A stretch of 64,000 nt of DNA from Glandiceps talaboti. Lineage: Eukaryota; Hemichordata; Enteropneusta; Spengelidae. Location: contig NC_135566.1 in NCBI RefSeq assembly GCF_964340395.1, positions 18,065,001 through 18,129,000 of the forward strand, in the 5' to 3' direction. Position 1 is the first letter of the stretch, and every line of letters starts with the position of its first letter. The notes beneath the pieces are model-generated. The model saw nothing but the letters and a program-made list of their open reading frames with translations. It ran no database searches and was not told the origin of the DNA. The position numbers and the translations under genes were made by a program. Shown piece by piece: positions 12,291 to 42,100 of this stretch.

Positions 12291-12382
12291 GTGTCACATC
12301 GTTAGCTGTCATACCTTCTAGCCTTTGTATCCAAAAATGAGGATATTAAGGGCCAAGTGTATGACAGCTAACGATGTAACAC
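12291..12382. repeat. Short perfect hairpin (24-bp arms)
   Basis: The arm at 12291-12314 (GTGTCACATCGTTAGCTGTC plus ATAC) pairs with 12359-12382 with one mismatch. The right arm and the bases after it recur, diverged, in the units at about 12870-12935 and 12967-13020. Confidence 0.8.
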
Positions 12383-12410
12383 AACACTACAGTGAACAGG
12401 CCGAAGTACA

Positions 12411-12825
12411 GTAGAAAGATTTTGGCTTGGTGCTTCACGCATAGGACATGATATTTTTGACACAAAGATACACTTCACCTCTTCTAGACTAACAATAACA
12501 GAGACACAACACACACAGCAGGATCCTTTCCCCAATCACATTGAACAGTGATAAGCAAATTGCTATTCTTTCAGTGCAGTGAAAACAGGCTTTAGCTGAA
12601 CAGATTACGCATGGACTTGATTGGTGATATTACTGGCTTCACTTGTTTGCTTTCTAACTGATAATCAACATGATGGTAACTTGTCTTCTACATCCCCACT
12701 TAGCATGACACCTATATACATATATAATGGTTTCTTTTGCATTTGAAGTTGTCCGAGTGTGTGTAAAAAATGTCACGTCACACAAGTGAAACACCAAAGC
12801 ATTTTTGTACTTTAAAACAGACACA
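12411..12825. mobile_element. Family G MITE, diverged copy
   Basis: Shares GGCTTGGTGCTTCAC, GCAGGATCCTTT and CAGTGATAAGCAA blocks and the inverted end AAGTGAAACACCAAAGCA with the copies at 50406-50762 and 55776-56173. Confidence 0.65.
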
Positions 12826-12844
12826 GACACAGTCACACAAGGAC

Positions 12845-13070
12845 TCGCATTTGAATATGACTGTTTACGAGGTACGACAGTTAACTATGTAACACAATAG
12901 TGCAGTGAACAGACGAAAGTACAACAGACAGACAGGACTCACGTCTGAATATGACTGTCGTACAAGGTATGACAGCTACGTAACACAAAAGTACAGTGAA
13001 CAGACGAAAGTACAACAGACACACCGACACACAGACAAGGACTCATGTTTGAATATGACTGTTTAATGAA
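12845..13070. repeat. Tandem repeat, about 95-bp unit
   Basis: Units contain GGACTCGCATTTGAATATGA, a TACGACAG block, then CAGTGAACAGACGAAAGTAC. Two full units and one partial are visible. Confidence 0.75.
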
Positions 13071-14061
13071 TTACATTTAATATGTTGTCATTCTTTCAAA
13101 ATACACAGCCAGCTACAACATGCTCTCAATGTCAATTTTTCAGAAATAAAAAAAAAATCACGTATAAAGTGATGTCAGACGTTAATACAATATCGAATTA
13201 CTGCACTGCGTAATTGTTATCAACTTGGTAGATGAAGCTAACAAATCTGTCTTCCGTGCTAGAATTCCAGTTTGATCCCGATTCCTTACTGATTATCATT
13301 CCTTGTCTTGTAATGTGTCAAGGTGTTTATACCTTCTTAAGCAAACCGTGGATTGGCTTTGAAACAAACACCTGACATTCAAATGTCATTGTAGTAAGGA
13401 AAAAAAAAACAAAGCATACAAAAAACCAAAATGGCTTTAAAATTCTGTAAATAATACTTAATTATTTTTCTCCACATAACACATACTATCTGTGTAGTAA
13501 CCTTCTAGAGGGCGTTGGGGGTATTTTATAACTCTATCTTCTAAAAAGTCTTCAGGGATTTTTTCTTTTGTATCCCTCTGGAAGGTATTGGCGTGGGTTT
13601 TATTGATCCGTTCTCAGAGGAGATTTGAAGTTTTTAATGGCTGGTTCATGAGGTGTTTAAGATTTATAGTTTCACAAGTATCAGTGTGATGAGTGAAGAG
13701 ATGCTGACAGTTATCAACATTTTTTGGTGTCAGCCATGTATATAGGACAGTAGTTTCTATAAACTAGCTATACTCAGTAAGCATATCGTCAATTTACACC
13801 AAAGCGTTTTTTTTTTCTTTTTAAGATACAATTTTTCTTTTTCTTCTCTGTCCCATACATTTATCAAATTACCAGTTCTTGAACTCTGATGGCAGCCGAT
13901 GAACTGTAATGACAGGGAACTGCCACACCGCTGTAACAGTCACATAGCTAGGACAGGGCTCTGTGCATACCTGTACCGATAGAGCCACAGTGGCTTTACC
14001 ATCTCTGAGACTGTGTAAAATATCCCTGTAACAGCTATGGCCTGCACACGGCTGCAACGTA

Positions 14062-14330
14062 CAGCCATGTACCAGCCCTGTGAGCATAGCTGTAACAGAG
14101 GTATTTCCCACAGCCATGCACCAGCCCTGTGAGCATAGCTGTAACGGAGGTATTTCCCACAGCCATGTACCAGCTATGCGAGTATTGCTGTAAGATAAGT
14201 ATGTCCCACAGACATGCACCAACTGTATGACCATAGCGGTAGCAGAGGTATTTCCCACAGCCATGCAACAGCTATGCGAATATTGCTGTAACAGACATAT
14301 TTCCTACAGTCATGTACCAGTTGTGTGAGC
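14062..14330. repeat. 50-bp minisatellite
   Basis: About 5.4 units of 50 bp containing AGCATAGCTGTAACAGAGG and TATTTCCCACAGCCATG. Looser relatives extend left to about 13900. Open frames on the minus strand (13869-14389) are the repeat translated. Confidence 0.85.
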
Positions 14331-15204
14331 AGTGCTTGTTGGATATGAGAAAAAGGACTGCTACAGGGTATGATTCCGACATAGCTCATAGATGGATGTG
14401 CAAAACCATGTACTAGGTGTGCTGTGCACAGCTATGGTACACAGATATGCAGAGGTGGTGTACGCACATCCATGTAACAGGCCTATATTCAGTCGTGTAG
14501 CAGGACCGTGGAAAGATATACCCTATAACGGGTCTGTGAGGCACATGGCTGGTACATGGCTGTGTTCCTCTTCCTAGCACTAGGATGTGGCCACGTCTGA
14601 GCACTTCAATTTTGATGGGCACATCTTAGTGCTAGGTTCCCTGTGTATACAAGTATTACGGCCAATACAAGAATGTGTTATATCACCTCAACAGCCTTTT
14701 AATACACTTTTGACCACCCAGTCATTTTTACATATATAATTGACAAACTTTTCTGTGGCAAGTTCATTGATACTGCACATGTATATATTATGAGTAATTT
14801 GAATAGCCTGTTATCCCACTATACGTAACAGTGATATGCTATAGAAAAATGTCTTAAGTGCTTGTTTGTTATTATAACATATCATACACATTATTAGATT
14901 TGAAACACACACCCAGCGCTGCACCTTGCTATTTGCCAGTTATTGATACATGAAACAGAGTCTGTGTTAAACTACTTGAAGGTTTTGAATTCTATCAGAA
15001 AAATATGATGATAAAATTTCAAATTTATTTTCTCAGTTTGTCACCTAAACTTGATTCACTTTTTCAAGACTGTGTAATTTTTGCAGACTGAAGACACAGT
15101 TGACTTGAATCTTGATTTTTCAGAGCTTGGATTTACACTGGTGTTTACTGGTTGTTTTAATAGTGTGTGAAGTTAATTTGGTATGTACTATATGGCTATG
15201 TCCT

Positions 15205-15712
15205 TGATTGGAGTTATTTGGTTGCTAAGGCTGTGTTTGACAGTTATGTTGGTTGCTATGGTTATGTTTGACTGTCCATGCATTGAATTATTATGTAGCT
15301 ATAGCTGTGTTTGACTACTCATTCATTAGTCTTGTGGTTACTGTGAATATAGTCTTTTGGTTGCTATGGACATATTTTTGACTGCCACTGCAAGAAGTTA
15401 TTTAGTTGCTATGGCTGTGTCGTTGACTGCCCATGAATGTCTTTTGGTTGCTATGAATGTAGTCTGCAGGTTGCTATGGCTGTGTTTGACTGTCCATGCA
15501 TGTTGTCATTTAGTTGCTGTCAATATACTCTTGGTTGCTATAGCTGTTTGACTGTCCATGCATGTAGTCATTTGGTTGCTATGGGTATAGTCTTTTGGTT
15601 GCCATAGCTATTTCTTTGACTATCTATGCATGTAGCCGTTTGGTTGGTATGAAATATAGTATTTTGGTTGCTATGGCCATTTCTCTGAATTTCTATGCAT
15701 GTATTGACAGTT
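15205..15712. repeat. Degenerate minisatellite (about 50-60 bp unit)
   Basis: Repeated TTGGTTGCTATGGCTGTG and TTTGACTGTCCATGCATG blocks with variable spacing, about nine units. Confidence 0.75.
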
Positions 15713-15896
15713 TGGTAAGTAAAGTCTGATGAGAAGGAAGACAGGACATGCCAACATCATATACTTCTTTATCTCTAATATATACAGCTTGTACATCAAA
15801 ATCAAGCTAGATTAGGCTCATTGTAACTATGGCAACTCTGTCTTAGGACTGCGTGTGAATTACTAGTCTAACTATGGAAGAAGTTGGCTCTGCTCT

Positions 15897-15902
15897 TTTA
15901 AT
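15897..15902 (-). terminator. Possible TAO polyadenylation signal
   Basis: ATTAAA on the minus strand, about 420 bases after the TAO stop codon. A canonical AATAAA appears only farther on, near 15024. Assignment is a guess from position. Confidence 0.25.
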
Positions 15903-16227
15903 TCACTTCATGAGAAATATCAGAGCATTGGAAGTCTGGCGCTGTTTTCATTGGCAGTAGTAAATAATAAAATGCAACATTCAAAAAACCAGACTACTGA
16001 TACTATACAAAAAAGATGCTTTTTGAAGTTTGAATACATGTGATTTTTTTTTAAGTAAGTACAGTCAGGTCCGACAATGCAGTCCAAACTGTGGTTGGTT
16101 TGCTGGTCCAATGAAGTTAGTCGTTTTCTTTGTAACATCCTATGAATTGCCACACCTCGTGAGCTTCACTGTTCCTGAGTTTTTACATCATGATTAGCTA
16201 TAAGACATCATTTTTTTTAGTAAGCTA

Positions 16228-16316
16228 TGTGTATAAACACTGTATTACAGTGTTGTATAAACACTGTATTACAGTGCTGTATCAACACTGTATTACAGCA
16301 CTGTATCAACACTGTA

Positions 16317-16335
<19 letters not shown>
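16228..16335. repeat. 28-bp tandem repeat overlapping the TAO stop codon
   Basis: About four units of TGTATAAACACTGTATTACAG with alternating TGTTG/TGCTG/CACTG links. The TAO stop codon (TAA, 16317-16319, minus) is inside a unit, so the last three sense codons belong to the repeat. Confidence 0.85.
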
Positions 16336-34169
<17,834 letters not shown>

Positions 34170-34273
34170 GGTGAGAACACATGAATCTCAATATGAGCAG
34201 TAAACACAGCAACCACCTATACTATGGTCAGGTGTCTGTTCACATCAGATGACTGAGTCTCGTCACTGCAATT
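34170..34273 (-). other. TAOK: TAO 5'UTR part of the first coding exon
   Basis: On the minus strand an acceptor TAGATTTGCAG ends at 34274, with a second AG eight bases further at 34266. The leader of about 100 bases runs to the ATG at 34169 with no in-frame upstream ATG seen. It would join to the untranslated exon near 39010. Confidence 0.5.
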
Positions 34274-34329
34274 CTGCAAATCTAAACATCAATTCACTTT
34301 TGTCAATTTCAAGTCTGATATGCTGATAT

Positions 34330-34412
34330 ATATGTAAATTAGGCACCCCTCTATTGGCTGGTCATGATATTATGTAAATTAGGCACCCCTCTATTGGCTG
34401 GTCATGATACTT
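34330..34412. repeat. Tandem duplication of about 41 bp
   Basis: Two copies of ATGTAAATTAGGCACCCCTC followed by TATTGGCTGGTCATGAT. Confidence 0.9.
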
Positions 34413-34834
34413 AAATGGGAACACAGTATTATGGGAAAAAACAGTTAGGGGCTCAAAACCTCCTAAAAGCCTCAGCATTGTTCAGGCATGATTTAAAGAG
34501 GTGCAAAAGTTTTTAACTGTTTACTTCCCATGATGCTGTGCACTAGTGTATAGCATGTCTCTTTGGAGCCCAGTTTGCCAATATTCATCGATTAGATTTG
34601 GAGAGGCAGTACAATGCAAGGTTGAACTGACTATTCTGGGTCTCTAAAACATTTAATAAGAAATGCAGCTAAGATGAAGTAAATTTCACTTTTGTTCTCT
34701 AAGGCCTCATCAGTCTGCTGAAATCAACCTCACAGCCCTAAACCAAAGTTATTCAAAGTAGTCGAAGACTGCTATCCAACGTTAAATAGCTTTTGACTGT
34801 GTCACATTGCTTACAATTTCTTATCTTGGCTACC

Positions 34835-34980
34835 CTAGTGTTTTTGCTAAGGTTGGGGAACCCGGTAACAAAAAGGGGGTATATGGTAAAACTGACATAC
34901 ATGTAGTTTCCAATACATTGAACTATACTTTTGGAACTCAGGTAGACATTACATGCTTACTGCCCTTAACAAAATACTGT
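34835..34980. mobile_element. Family B MITE copy
   Basis: Starts CTAGTGTTTTTGCTAAGGTT then GGGGAACCCGG; ends CTTAACAAAATACTG. Confidence 0.65.
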
Positions 34981-35124
34981 ACCCCAAAATGAAATGCTTT
35001 GTAGTGATAATTATGTAAATGATATGCAAATGAGGGTACAATCATTCCTTGCACATGTATATGAAATTGCATGATCATACAGTTTGATTTTTACAGAATT
35101 TCACCATTTTAAATAAACATATGC

Positions 35125-35340
35125 GATAATGACATAACCCCATGACATGTGCATGCCAGAGTGGGTACTCAGCAGTATTTGCACCTGTGTGCATGTTTTT
35201 TCTTTTCTGCTATACTTTCGCTTGCTACTCTCCTAGAACTTACAGCTGTAGAGAACACCATAAGCACTTGTAAGTTGTACAAATGCATGTACCATGCACC
35301 ACACTTGCACGCACACATTATGGAATCCTGTTATTATATG
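35125..35340. mobile_element. Family C hairpin element, copy 2
   Basis: ATAACCCCATGACATGTGCA with GTATTTGCACC pairs with GTACAAATGCA and ACTTGCACGCACACATTATG; ends in CTGTTATTATATG. The upstream ATATGCAAATGAGG block is also shared with the copy near 61980. Confidence 0.7.
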
Positions 35341-35439
35341 CACTGTAATGATTTGACACTGACACCTAACGAACTTATTGACTGGAATTATTAGATGGAA
35401 GTAGGCAGTGACAACTAAGTTATATCAGCTAATACAATG

Positions 35440-35870
35440 TTGAAATACATGTTTGTAAAATAATGTAAATTTAGACATTTCTATGTGAACCAGATACTGC
35501 AGGGTAGTGTGAGGACTTAGCTATTACAATGTTGCAATACATGTAAAAAAAACATGTAAACATTTCTATTAAAATGAACCAGATACTGCAGGCTGGTGTG
35601 AGGGCTTAGCCATTACAATGTTGCAATACATGTAAATACATGTACATAATTTCTAAGTGAATCAGATACTGTAGGGTAGTGTGAGGGCTTACAATGTACA
35701 AGTAACTATTACAATATTGCAATACGTGTAAATATACACATTTTTAAGTGAATCAGATACTGCAGGGTAGTGTGAAGGCTTAGCCATTACAATGTTGCAA
35801 TACATGTAAAATATACAAATTTCTAAATGAATCAGATAGGATGGTGTGAGAGTTTAGCCATTTTACAATG
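35440..35870. repeat. About 100-bp tandem repeat, 4-5 units
   Basis: Units contain TTAGCCATTACAATGTTGCA, ATACATGTAAA and CAGATACTGCAGGGTAGTGT. Lies in the large 5' intron of TAO. Confidence 0.85.
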
Positions 35871-35876
35871 CACAGG

Positions 35877-36152
35877 CCAAGTTGAACACAAAATATGGAA
35901 TATATACTCTGGTTGTTCTACGTCATGACAACACGTGTCCGCGTCACTGGTTCTGCTGTGTTCAAAATATGAGTCAAAACGTTCAAACTTGTCATTACTT
36001 TCCCCGATTTTTCTTTGCTATGACTGGTGCTCGTGTAATTATGTTATTCTCCAATATTTTTCTTCAGTCAGCTGGAAAATACTCATGTCCAATGGGTTGT
36101 CACTACAAGTCTAGTATTTTCCTTGGCTGAACAAATCAAAATATTGGGAATA
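35877..36152. mobile_element. Family A element, copy 2
   Basis: CTACGTCATGACAACACGTG with CGCGTCACTGG, then CTCCAATATTTTTCTTCAG ... AAAATATTGGGAATAA. The central hairpin is shortened. Confidence 0.75.
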
Positions 36153-37261
36153 AAATGAATATGTAAAAAACAGTTTAGGGTTGGCATGAAAAACTAGGTG
36201 GAGTCGGATAACCGGAACCAAACAACTTTTTTTATTTGGCCATAGAATCATTCACCATTGCTACATGTAGTTGATCCTTGACAACGTTGTCTTACCCACA
36301 GCTTAGAGGTAAATTCAATCATTTCAAAGCTAGTACTAGGAACGATTTAACATGGTCATATTAAATGAAATTAACCGACAGATGGTTAATGACAACATTT
36401 TCAATTTTTCTGATTTTGTGAACATTATTCCCACAATTTTGTCTCATTTGTAACACATGATGATGACTATACATCAGGTATTGGTACATGAAACCTCTCT
36501 CAGAATTATTTCTTGTATTTTCTTGTCAAAATTCCCTTCAATGCCTCAAGAAGTGAAATGTCACAAAATTGAAAGCAATTACATGTACTGCACTAGTATC
36601 GTCATCATGATGAAAACAAAGATGGCAGCTACATGTAAGTCAGGTACGATAAGAAACTCATACAAACTGTAAAATTTTTATATCCTGACACTAAACATTT
36701 TCATGTCTAAATATTTGCATTGGGTGTCTCTTTCAGTGTACTGAGATGGTTTCAAAGATCTGGGGGTGGGGATTGTTCTTACATGCTGGTCTTTTCAGAT
36801 GAAATCATCATCATATACGTACATGTACAATATACATGAGTTGGGATATTCATCATGTCTCATATATTTTCATATTGTTCATTTGGTTTAGTTTTGAAAA
36901 GGAAACATCACTCTACCACTATTACAAACAGATTGGCTTTCATTTCTGTTAGATGTACAATGTAACGTACGTACGTACAAATGTACGGTAAAAGTTACTA
37001 TATTATACACATACAGCAATTCCTCTTTCGCCTAATTAGTATTTGCTTGTTTACAAACAAATACCCCTTAGGAGAATGAGGACTGTTAGTACAATTTGCT
37101 TGTATATAGGAAGTAATGTGGTAATGACACAATCGCTGAATTTGTGAAAACAATTACATGTAATAACAGACATACTAGTTGAAAGGGACTATTATCTACA
37201 AGTGTAGGAAGTGATATGCTGAGAAATAAGTAATAATCGACGTTTTAAGCTACAGCTGATT

Positions 37262-37605
37262 ATCCCACACTCAAGCCAAGTTATTGTCCTTGAACAGAAA
37301 ATATGGATTATACACCGAGTTTGTTCTACATCACGACAACCCGTGTCTATGTCACTGGTTTTGCAATGTCCTAAATATAATTCAAAATGTTCTAAATCTA
37401 AATTATTTTTCTCAATTTTTCATAATTGTGCTTGAAGAGGTATAGTATACTTATATTATCTCCAATATTTTTTCTTCATTCAGTTAGAAAATACTTGTCA
37501 CCTAAGGGTTTGTCACTACCCGTCTTGTGACGGGTAGGGACAAGGACCCCTTAGGCCACTCATACTTTCTTTGCCTGAACAAAGAAAAATATTGGGGAAT
37601 AATAT
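37262..37605. mobile_element. Family A element, copy 3
   Basis: Full-length copy. CTACATCACGACAACCCGTG and TATGTCACTGG in the 5' half; the hairpin half has CTCCAATATTTTTTCTTCAT, CACCTAAGGGTTTGTCACTA, then CCCCTTAGGCCACTCATAC and AAAAATATTGGGGAATAATA. Confidence 0.8.
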
Positions 37606-39009
37606 CTAATTTATCAGAGTAAAAGCTACATGTATGTTAGCATACTGCAAAGATACATGTATAACATAATATTAATAAGTTATTATCTGGGTTTATAATC
37701 TTGTTTTTGCTTAGTACATTCATCGGAGTTCCTTTACTAATATGAACTAATGAGTATGTTTCTTAGTTCATTTCAAATAACTTGATTCTTAATTAGATCA
37801 TTTACTAAAACGAGAAAAGATGAAACACTAAAACTAATGACGACTGACAATGACAGTTGACTGTTTGTGTTAGTTTTGTTATAGAAATTACATGTAAATA
37901 TACATGTAGAATAAAAGAGTGACCCCTTAGAATTTGATGAGATGCTTGCAGAACAGTTTCTACTCATTGACAAAGATACTTAAGCTAGGGAGTCTACCCC
38001 CCTACTCCTATCCCTTAATACACCCAAACCCCAACTGAACCCCCTAGATTGAATACAAATTTACATCTAGTGCTAGTCAGTCCACTGTTCTATGTACAGT
38101 ATTACCTATGTGATGTACACATATAGGAGATACATGACTAACACCCATACCACGTATCCCTAAATTTGTTAAAATAACTGTGACAGGGAGTAAAACTTTA
38201 TCCTTTCTCAAAAAGTTGGAAACTCAAGGTTACATAAAACCCGACATTTGTTTTGTACAGTTACAAACACCAACCAACAAACATTATTACACATACAGTA
38301 TGACATCATGGTAAAATACAGCTAGTTTTGATGGGTTGGTATGTGATGCTAACGTATGTGACAAGAAGGCTTCCGGAGAGAAATAACGCGAGGTCTTGCA
38401 ATGAACAGCAATGACCTAGAAAAAGATATATTTCACGGGTAACTTTGCAGAGACATTTGTTTATTGCGATGGCGTGTAAATTCTACTAGTTTACAAACAG
38501 TGCGACCCTAAAGCCGATGACCTTGACCTACGACTGTAGATTGACTTAAACCGTTTCGTAGTGATCCATATGCGTACATACTTGATACATTACACAACTT
38601 CCCGACAATGGTACATATATACGATCGTGTTGTCGGAACGTCCAATCAAACACTGGTACATATAACTTGACCTGACAAATGAAGGAGTATCGATGTAGCC
38701 ATCACATGTCACCAACATATCGTTATCCAAATCAAATAATGGCTGTTCCGTAAAGCCATGGACGTACCTTTGATTGTTAACTACTCATAACAACCAACAA
38801 AAGACAGATTTTGATAAATATTGTCAAATAGTTCAGCTAAGTCCAAAATGTCAACGAAGGAATGAATGACTGAGCTGAGCCTAAAATATCTGATTACGAA
38901 GCGAGATCGAAACACATAAGTCCATAAAACTAGCTCAATGAAAGCGATCAAAGACGCAAAAATCGGAGAAGAATGTCATTAAGGAATACCTTCGTCTGAA
39001 TTTACTTAC

Positions 39010-39165
39010 CGTGGGTTATTTAGCCCCGTGTTTTGAAATATGGAGATGGTCCAAATCGTGAACTTCACACAACAACTCCTCCCTAGAAATTTACAAAACT
39101 AAGATGGCGAATTAACGCATGCGCAGTAGGTACGGTTTAACAGGAAGTCGGAAATAGTTGATTGA
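39010..39165 (-). promoter_or_regulatory. TAOK: Probable TAO promoter and untranslated first exon
   Basis: On the minus strand a strong donor, ACCCACG/GTAAGTAAA, ends a candidate exon at 39010, with no ORF of note before it. Just upstream lie AAGATGGCG (YY1-type, 39101-39109, plus strand) and ACGCATGCGCAG (39115-39126), a near match to the NRF1 site; both are classic elements of TATA-less housekeeping promoters close to the start site. No TATA box is seen. Linking this exon to TAO is by position and orientation; RNA evidence is lacking. Confidence 0.5.
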
Positions 39166-42100
39166 ACACGAGTAATACATTGGGTAGGTAGGGTTGTGGG
39201 TGCAAAGTGCATATACTAGTACGTACTTGTAGTTGTACCAACGTGCGTTTGGTAACGAGAGTGTGCCAATTTTGTGTTTTTTATCATGAAATATTTAAAC
39301 CAATGATATTCATACTACCTTCCCGACGACTGAACCGACACAAATCTAAAATGTCAATCAAGTTTCCTACTGTACTGACGTACTCAGACAGATACGTACT
39401 ACTAGTAGCAGCCTGAGGAGGGGTGGGGTGACTGACCTTTGGAGTCAGTTTGACAAAGCTTGAGTCAGTCCGTCAAAACAATCAAAAACAAAAATCATTA
39501 TTACAGCATGTATTTTAAAATCATTATTTTCCCAAACTTATTTTAAACCACTAGTTTATAGTATTTATTTCAGAATTTACAGTTTCGATAACTTTTTTTT
39601 CTAAGTTTAGATTTTATCAAAAACAGAACCAAAAACATTAAAAACATTTTCCCACCTGTGTCGTATTTTATCACTTTATGTTTTTCCCCTATGAGACCGG
39701 TTAGCAAATGTGTAATTTTCATTAAATTTGATTTCTCTTCCGGGAATACCTTGATTACAAATGTTTCGGGGAATCACATAATATTCTAGATAAATCTATT
39801 TAGAGATCGATGGCCCTGAAATGTTTTTCTTTCTCGATCGATTCTTTATATAAGCTTATCATTTTGAGTCAGTGCAAACAGAGAGTCACTGATTCGAAGG
39901 TCATGCGTTTTTATCGGCTGAAATGCTATTTACCTGATTTACACAGGAGATGTACTTTTGATACCATTGACCATGGATCCTGTGAGACAATTAATTTACT
40001 ATTATATCGACTCTCAGACGGTCACACTATACAATGTAGTTGATTGACTGAGATCACTGGCTAGGAATGTTTGGTTTAATATTCCTGTGTTACACCCATT
40101 TGAAATTGATCATTGGGCAGCAGAATCATGAAACTAAAAAAAATCGGAATGAATTAAAAATTCTTAACTGCCCTCCCTCAGTGAGATATTATTTGGAAAC
40201 ATAACTTTCACAAATCTTTATAACCACTTGCTTCTGTTGGCCGAGAGACACATTTACTCTATGAAGATGAAAAACTTGAAACCGCACTTTGCACTATACT
40301 TGAACCATGTGAAATACAATTATCACTGTGAGTATATTATAGCTGTTAACAAACTTGAAAGGTACTGTAACAAATGGATAACAATACACCATCTTATTAT
40401 GTAAAACAAGAGCAACTTATATTGTAAACAACTGAAGTTACCAATAAAAATCTTATAAATATAAAAAAAAAACCTGTCTAGTCTGCGCCCTTCTATCTAC
40501 CTAAACAACCGGGTTTAGCACGATGTTACACTGAGGAGTCTAAATTATATGACAATTCTTTCAGTCTATCGGACACAAGCTGTGTGCCCCTGGGTGTGTG
40601 CGCCCCTGTGCTCACATTAGTAACTGCCATCACATGAGACAGTGACGATACTATATACTATGAGGGTTAGAGTTACGTAACGTTGTCATTTACAAGGGCA
40701 GACGACTATGTCGAGCAGGAGCCCCCCCCCATCTTTTCGACACCCCTCCGACATATAATACTATAATATATATAAACAGAAAAATACATTACTCATATGT
40801 AGAAAATAAAAATATTTCTCCCCCCCCCCCACTCCGTGCGATGGACTTATGCATAACTTTTGTAAAGAAAAACGAAGTAAATAAAGCTCAAACAAAAGCA
40901 CGGTGGGGATACCCACTATAAGGCTTCGATTTTCATTGAGAGATTCTCTTTCCTTCTCAAAAATAACTTTATATCTGGCTGTACGTTAGTGTAACCGTCA
41001 CATACGTCGTGTCGCTCCGCCCTCACCGATGTGTGAGGGCGCCCCGTCATGGCGAACTTTACCTTACAGACTGTCTGTACGTGTTCCTAACGCCACGATT
41101 CGTTAATAAATATCTCGTCTTCTACAGCATTCACAAATTTTGACCGGGCTCAAGACGAAATCTATCTGTTTCTATACACAGAGACACGGAGACACATGAG
41201 TTTATACGACGGTCCTTCAGCGTGCAGTTGAAGAAATCTTAAATAAGGTTACAATAAAAAAATGTGGTTTTTTCTTCTCACGATTTTTTTTTTTGAAGTT
41301 TGAAGCTTGATGGGGGACATGGGAAAACTGTTTCACGGTGACCTGTCTATGTAAAACCATCAAAAGTACCCTGAAATGCATACAGAACATTAAATAAAGA
41401 TATAAAATATCTCTAAATTATTTATTTCATTACATGTGACATGATGGAAGATTTATCAAAGTACTAGTTGTATTGAATGTGTATTTGTTTGTCACAAAAA
41501 CTGGTGGCAGCTACATATGATGGTGAACGTTACGTTATTAGGGAGCCTTCAGTAATTACAGGGGGGACCACCTGGGCTTTGGCATAAAATGTGACCTCCC
41601 CCGATTCGGTCGATCGTACGAAAAGTGGCCCTCCCTTAATTTCCTTTCTCTAAAACATGACCCCCCTCCCCGTTAAAATATTTCAAACATGGGTTAAAAT
41701 GTAGTCAGGTATGGAAAGGACAGAAGTCCCAAAATAAAAGGTAAGGAATTCAATCCACCGCTGCTACAATGTTACGGAAAAGTTCTAAAAGCATTAGTCA
41801 TTTCCCACTACCACCACCTGAATGAATTTGTGTGAAGGCACTGCATTAGTCAGTACCTATGTTTGGATCTTGTTGGCTGAGTTGGCCAGAACTCCAAAAG
41901 ACTAGATCTAGGGATTAGGGGTGGACCATTTGATATCCTGAGTGGGCTTGGAAGATTGATGGAGAGTCATTATTTTTTTCCCACTTGCTTGACTGTGAAT
42001 TTTTTTCTCCTTCACCTATGCTGGAAGCTTTTTTATTCTTTCCTTCTTTGAGATATCCGGAATTTTTTTACGCCTATGTTGAACATCTACTTTTGTCGTC

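Larger units (their letters stand above)
10400..16316. other. Intergenic DNA between convergent Pcc1 and TAO genes
   Basis: No exon recognised. It holds a family F MITE (10845-11250), a short hairpin (12291-12382), a family G element (12411-12825), and minisatellites at 12845-13070, 14062-14330, 15205-15712 and 16228-16335. A diverged duplication lies around 11730-11960 (TCTGTTAATTAGTG and TATTATCTGTA blocks). The 3'UTR of the TAO transcript should occupy the right-hand part. Confidence 0.65.

Noticed and set aside
13869-14389. Overlapping minus-strand frames rich in Trp, Gly and Cys
   Set aside because: They are the 50-bp minisatellite read in different frames.
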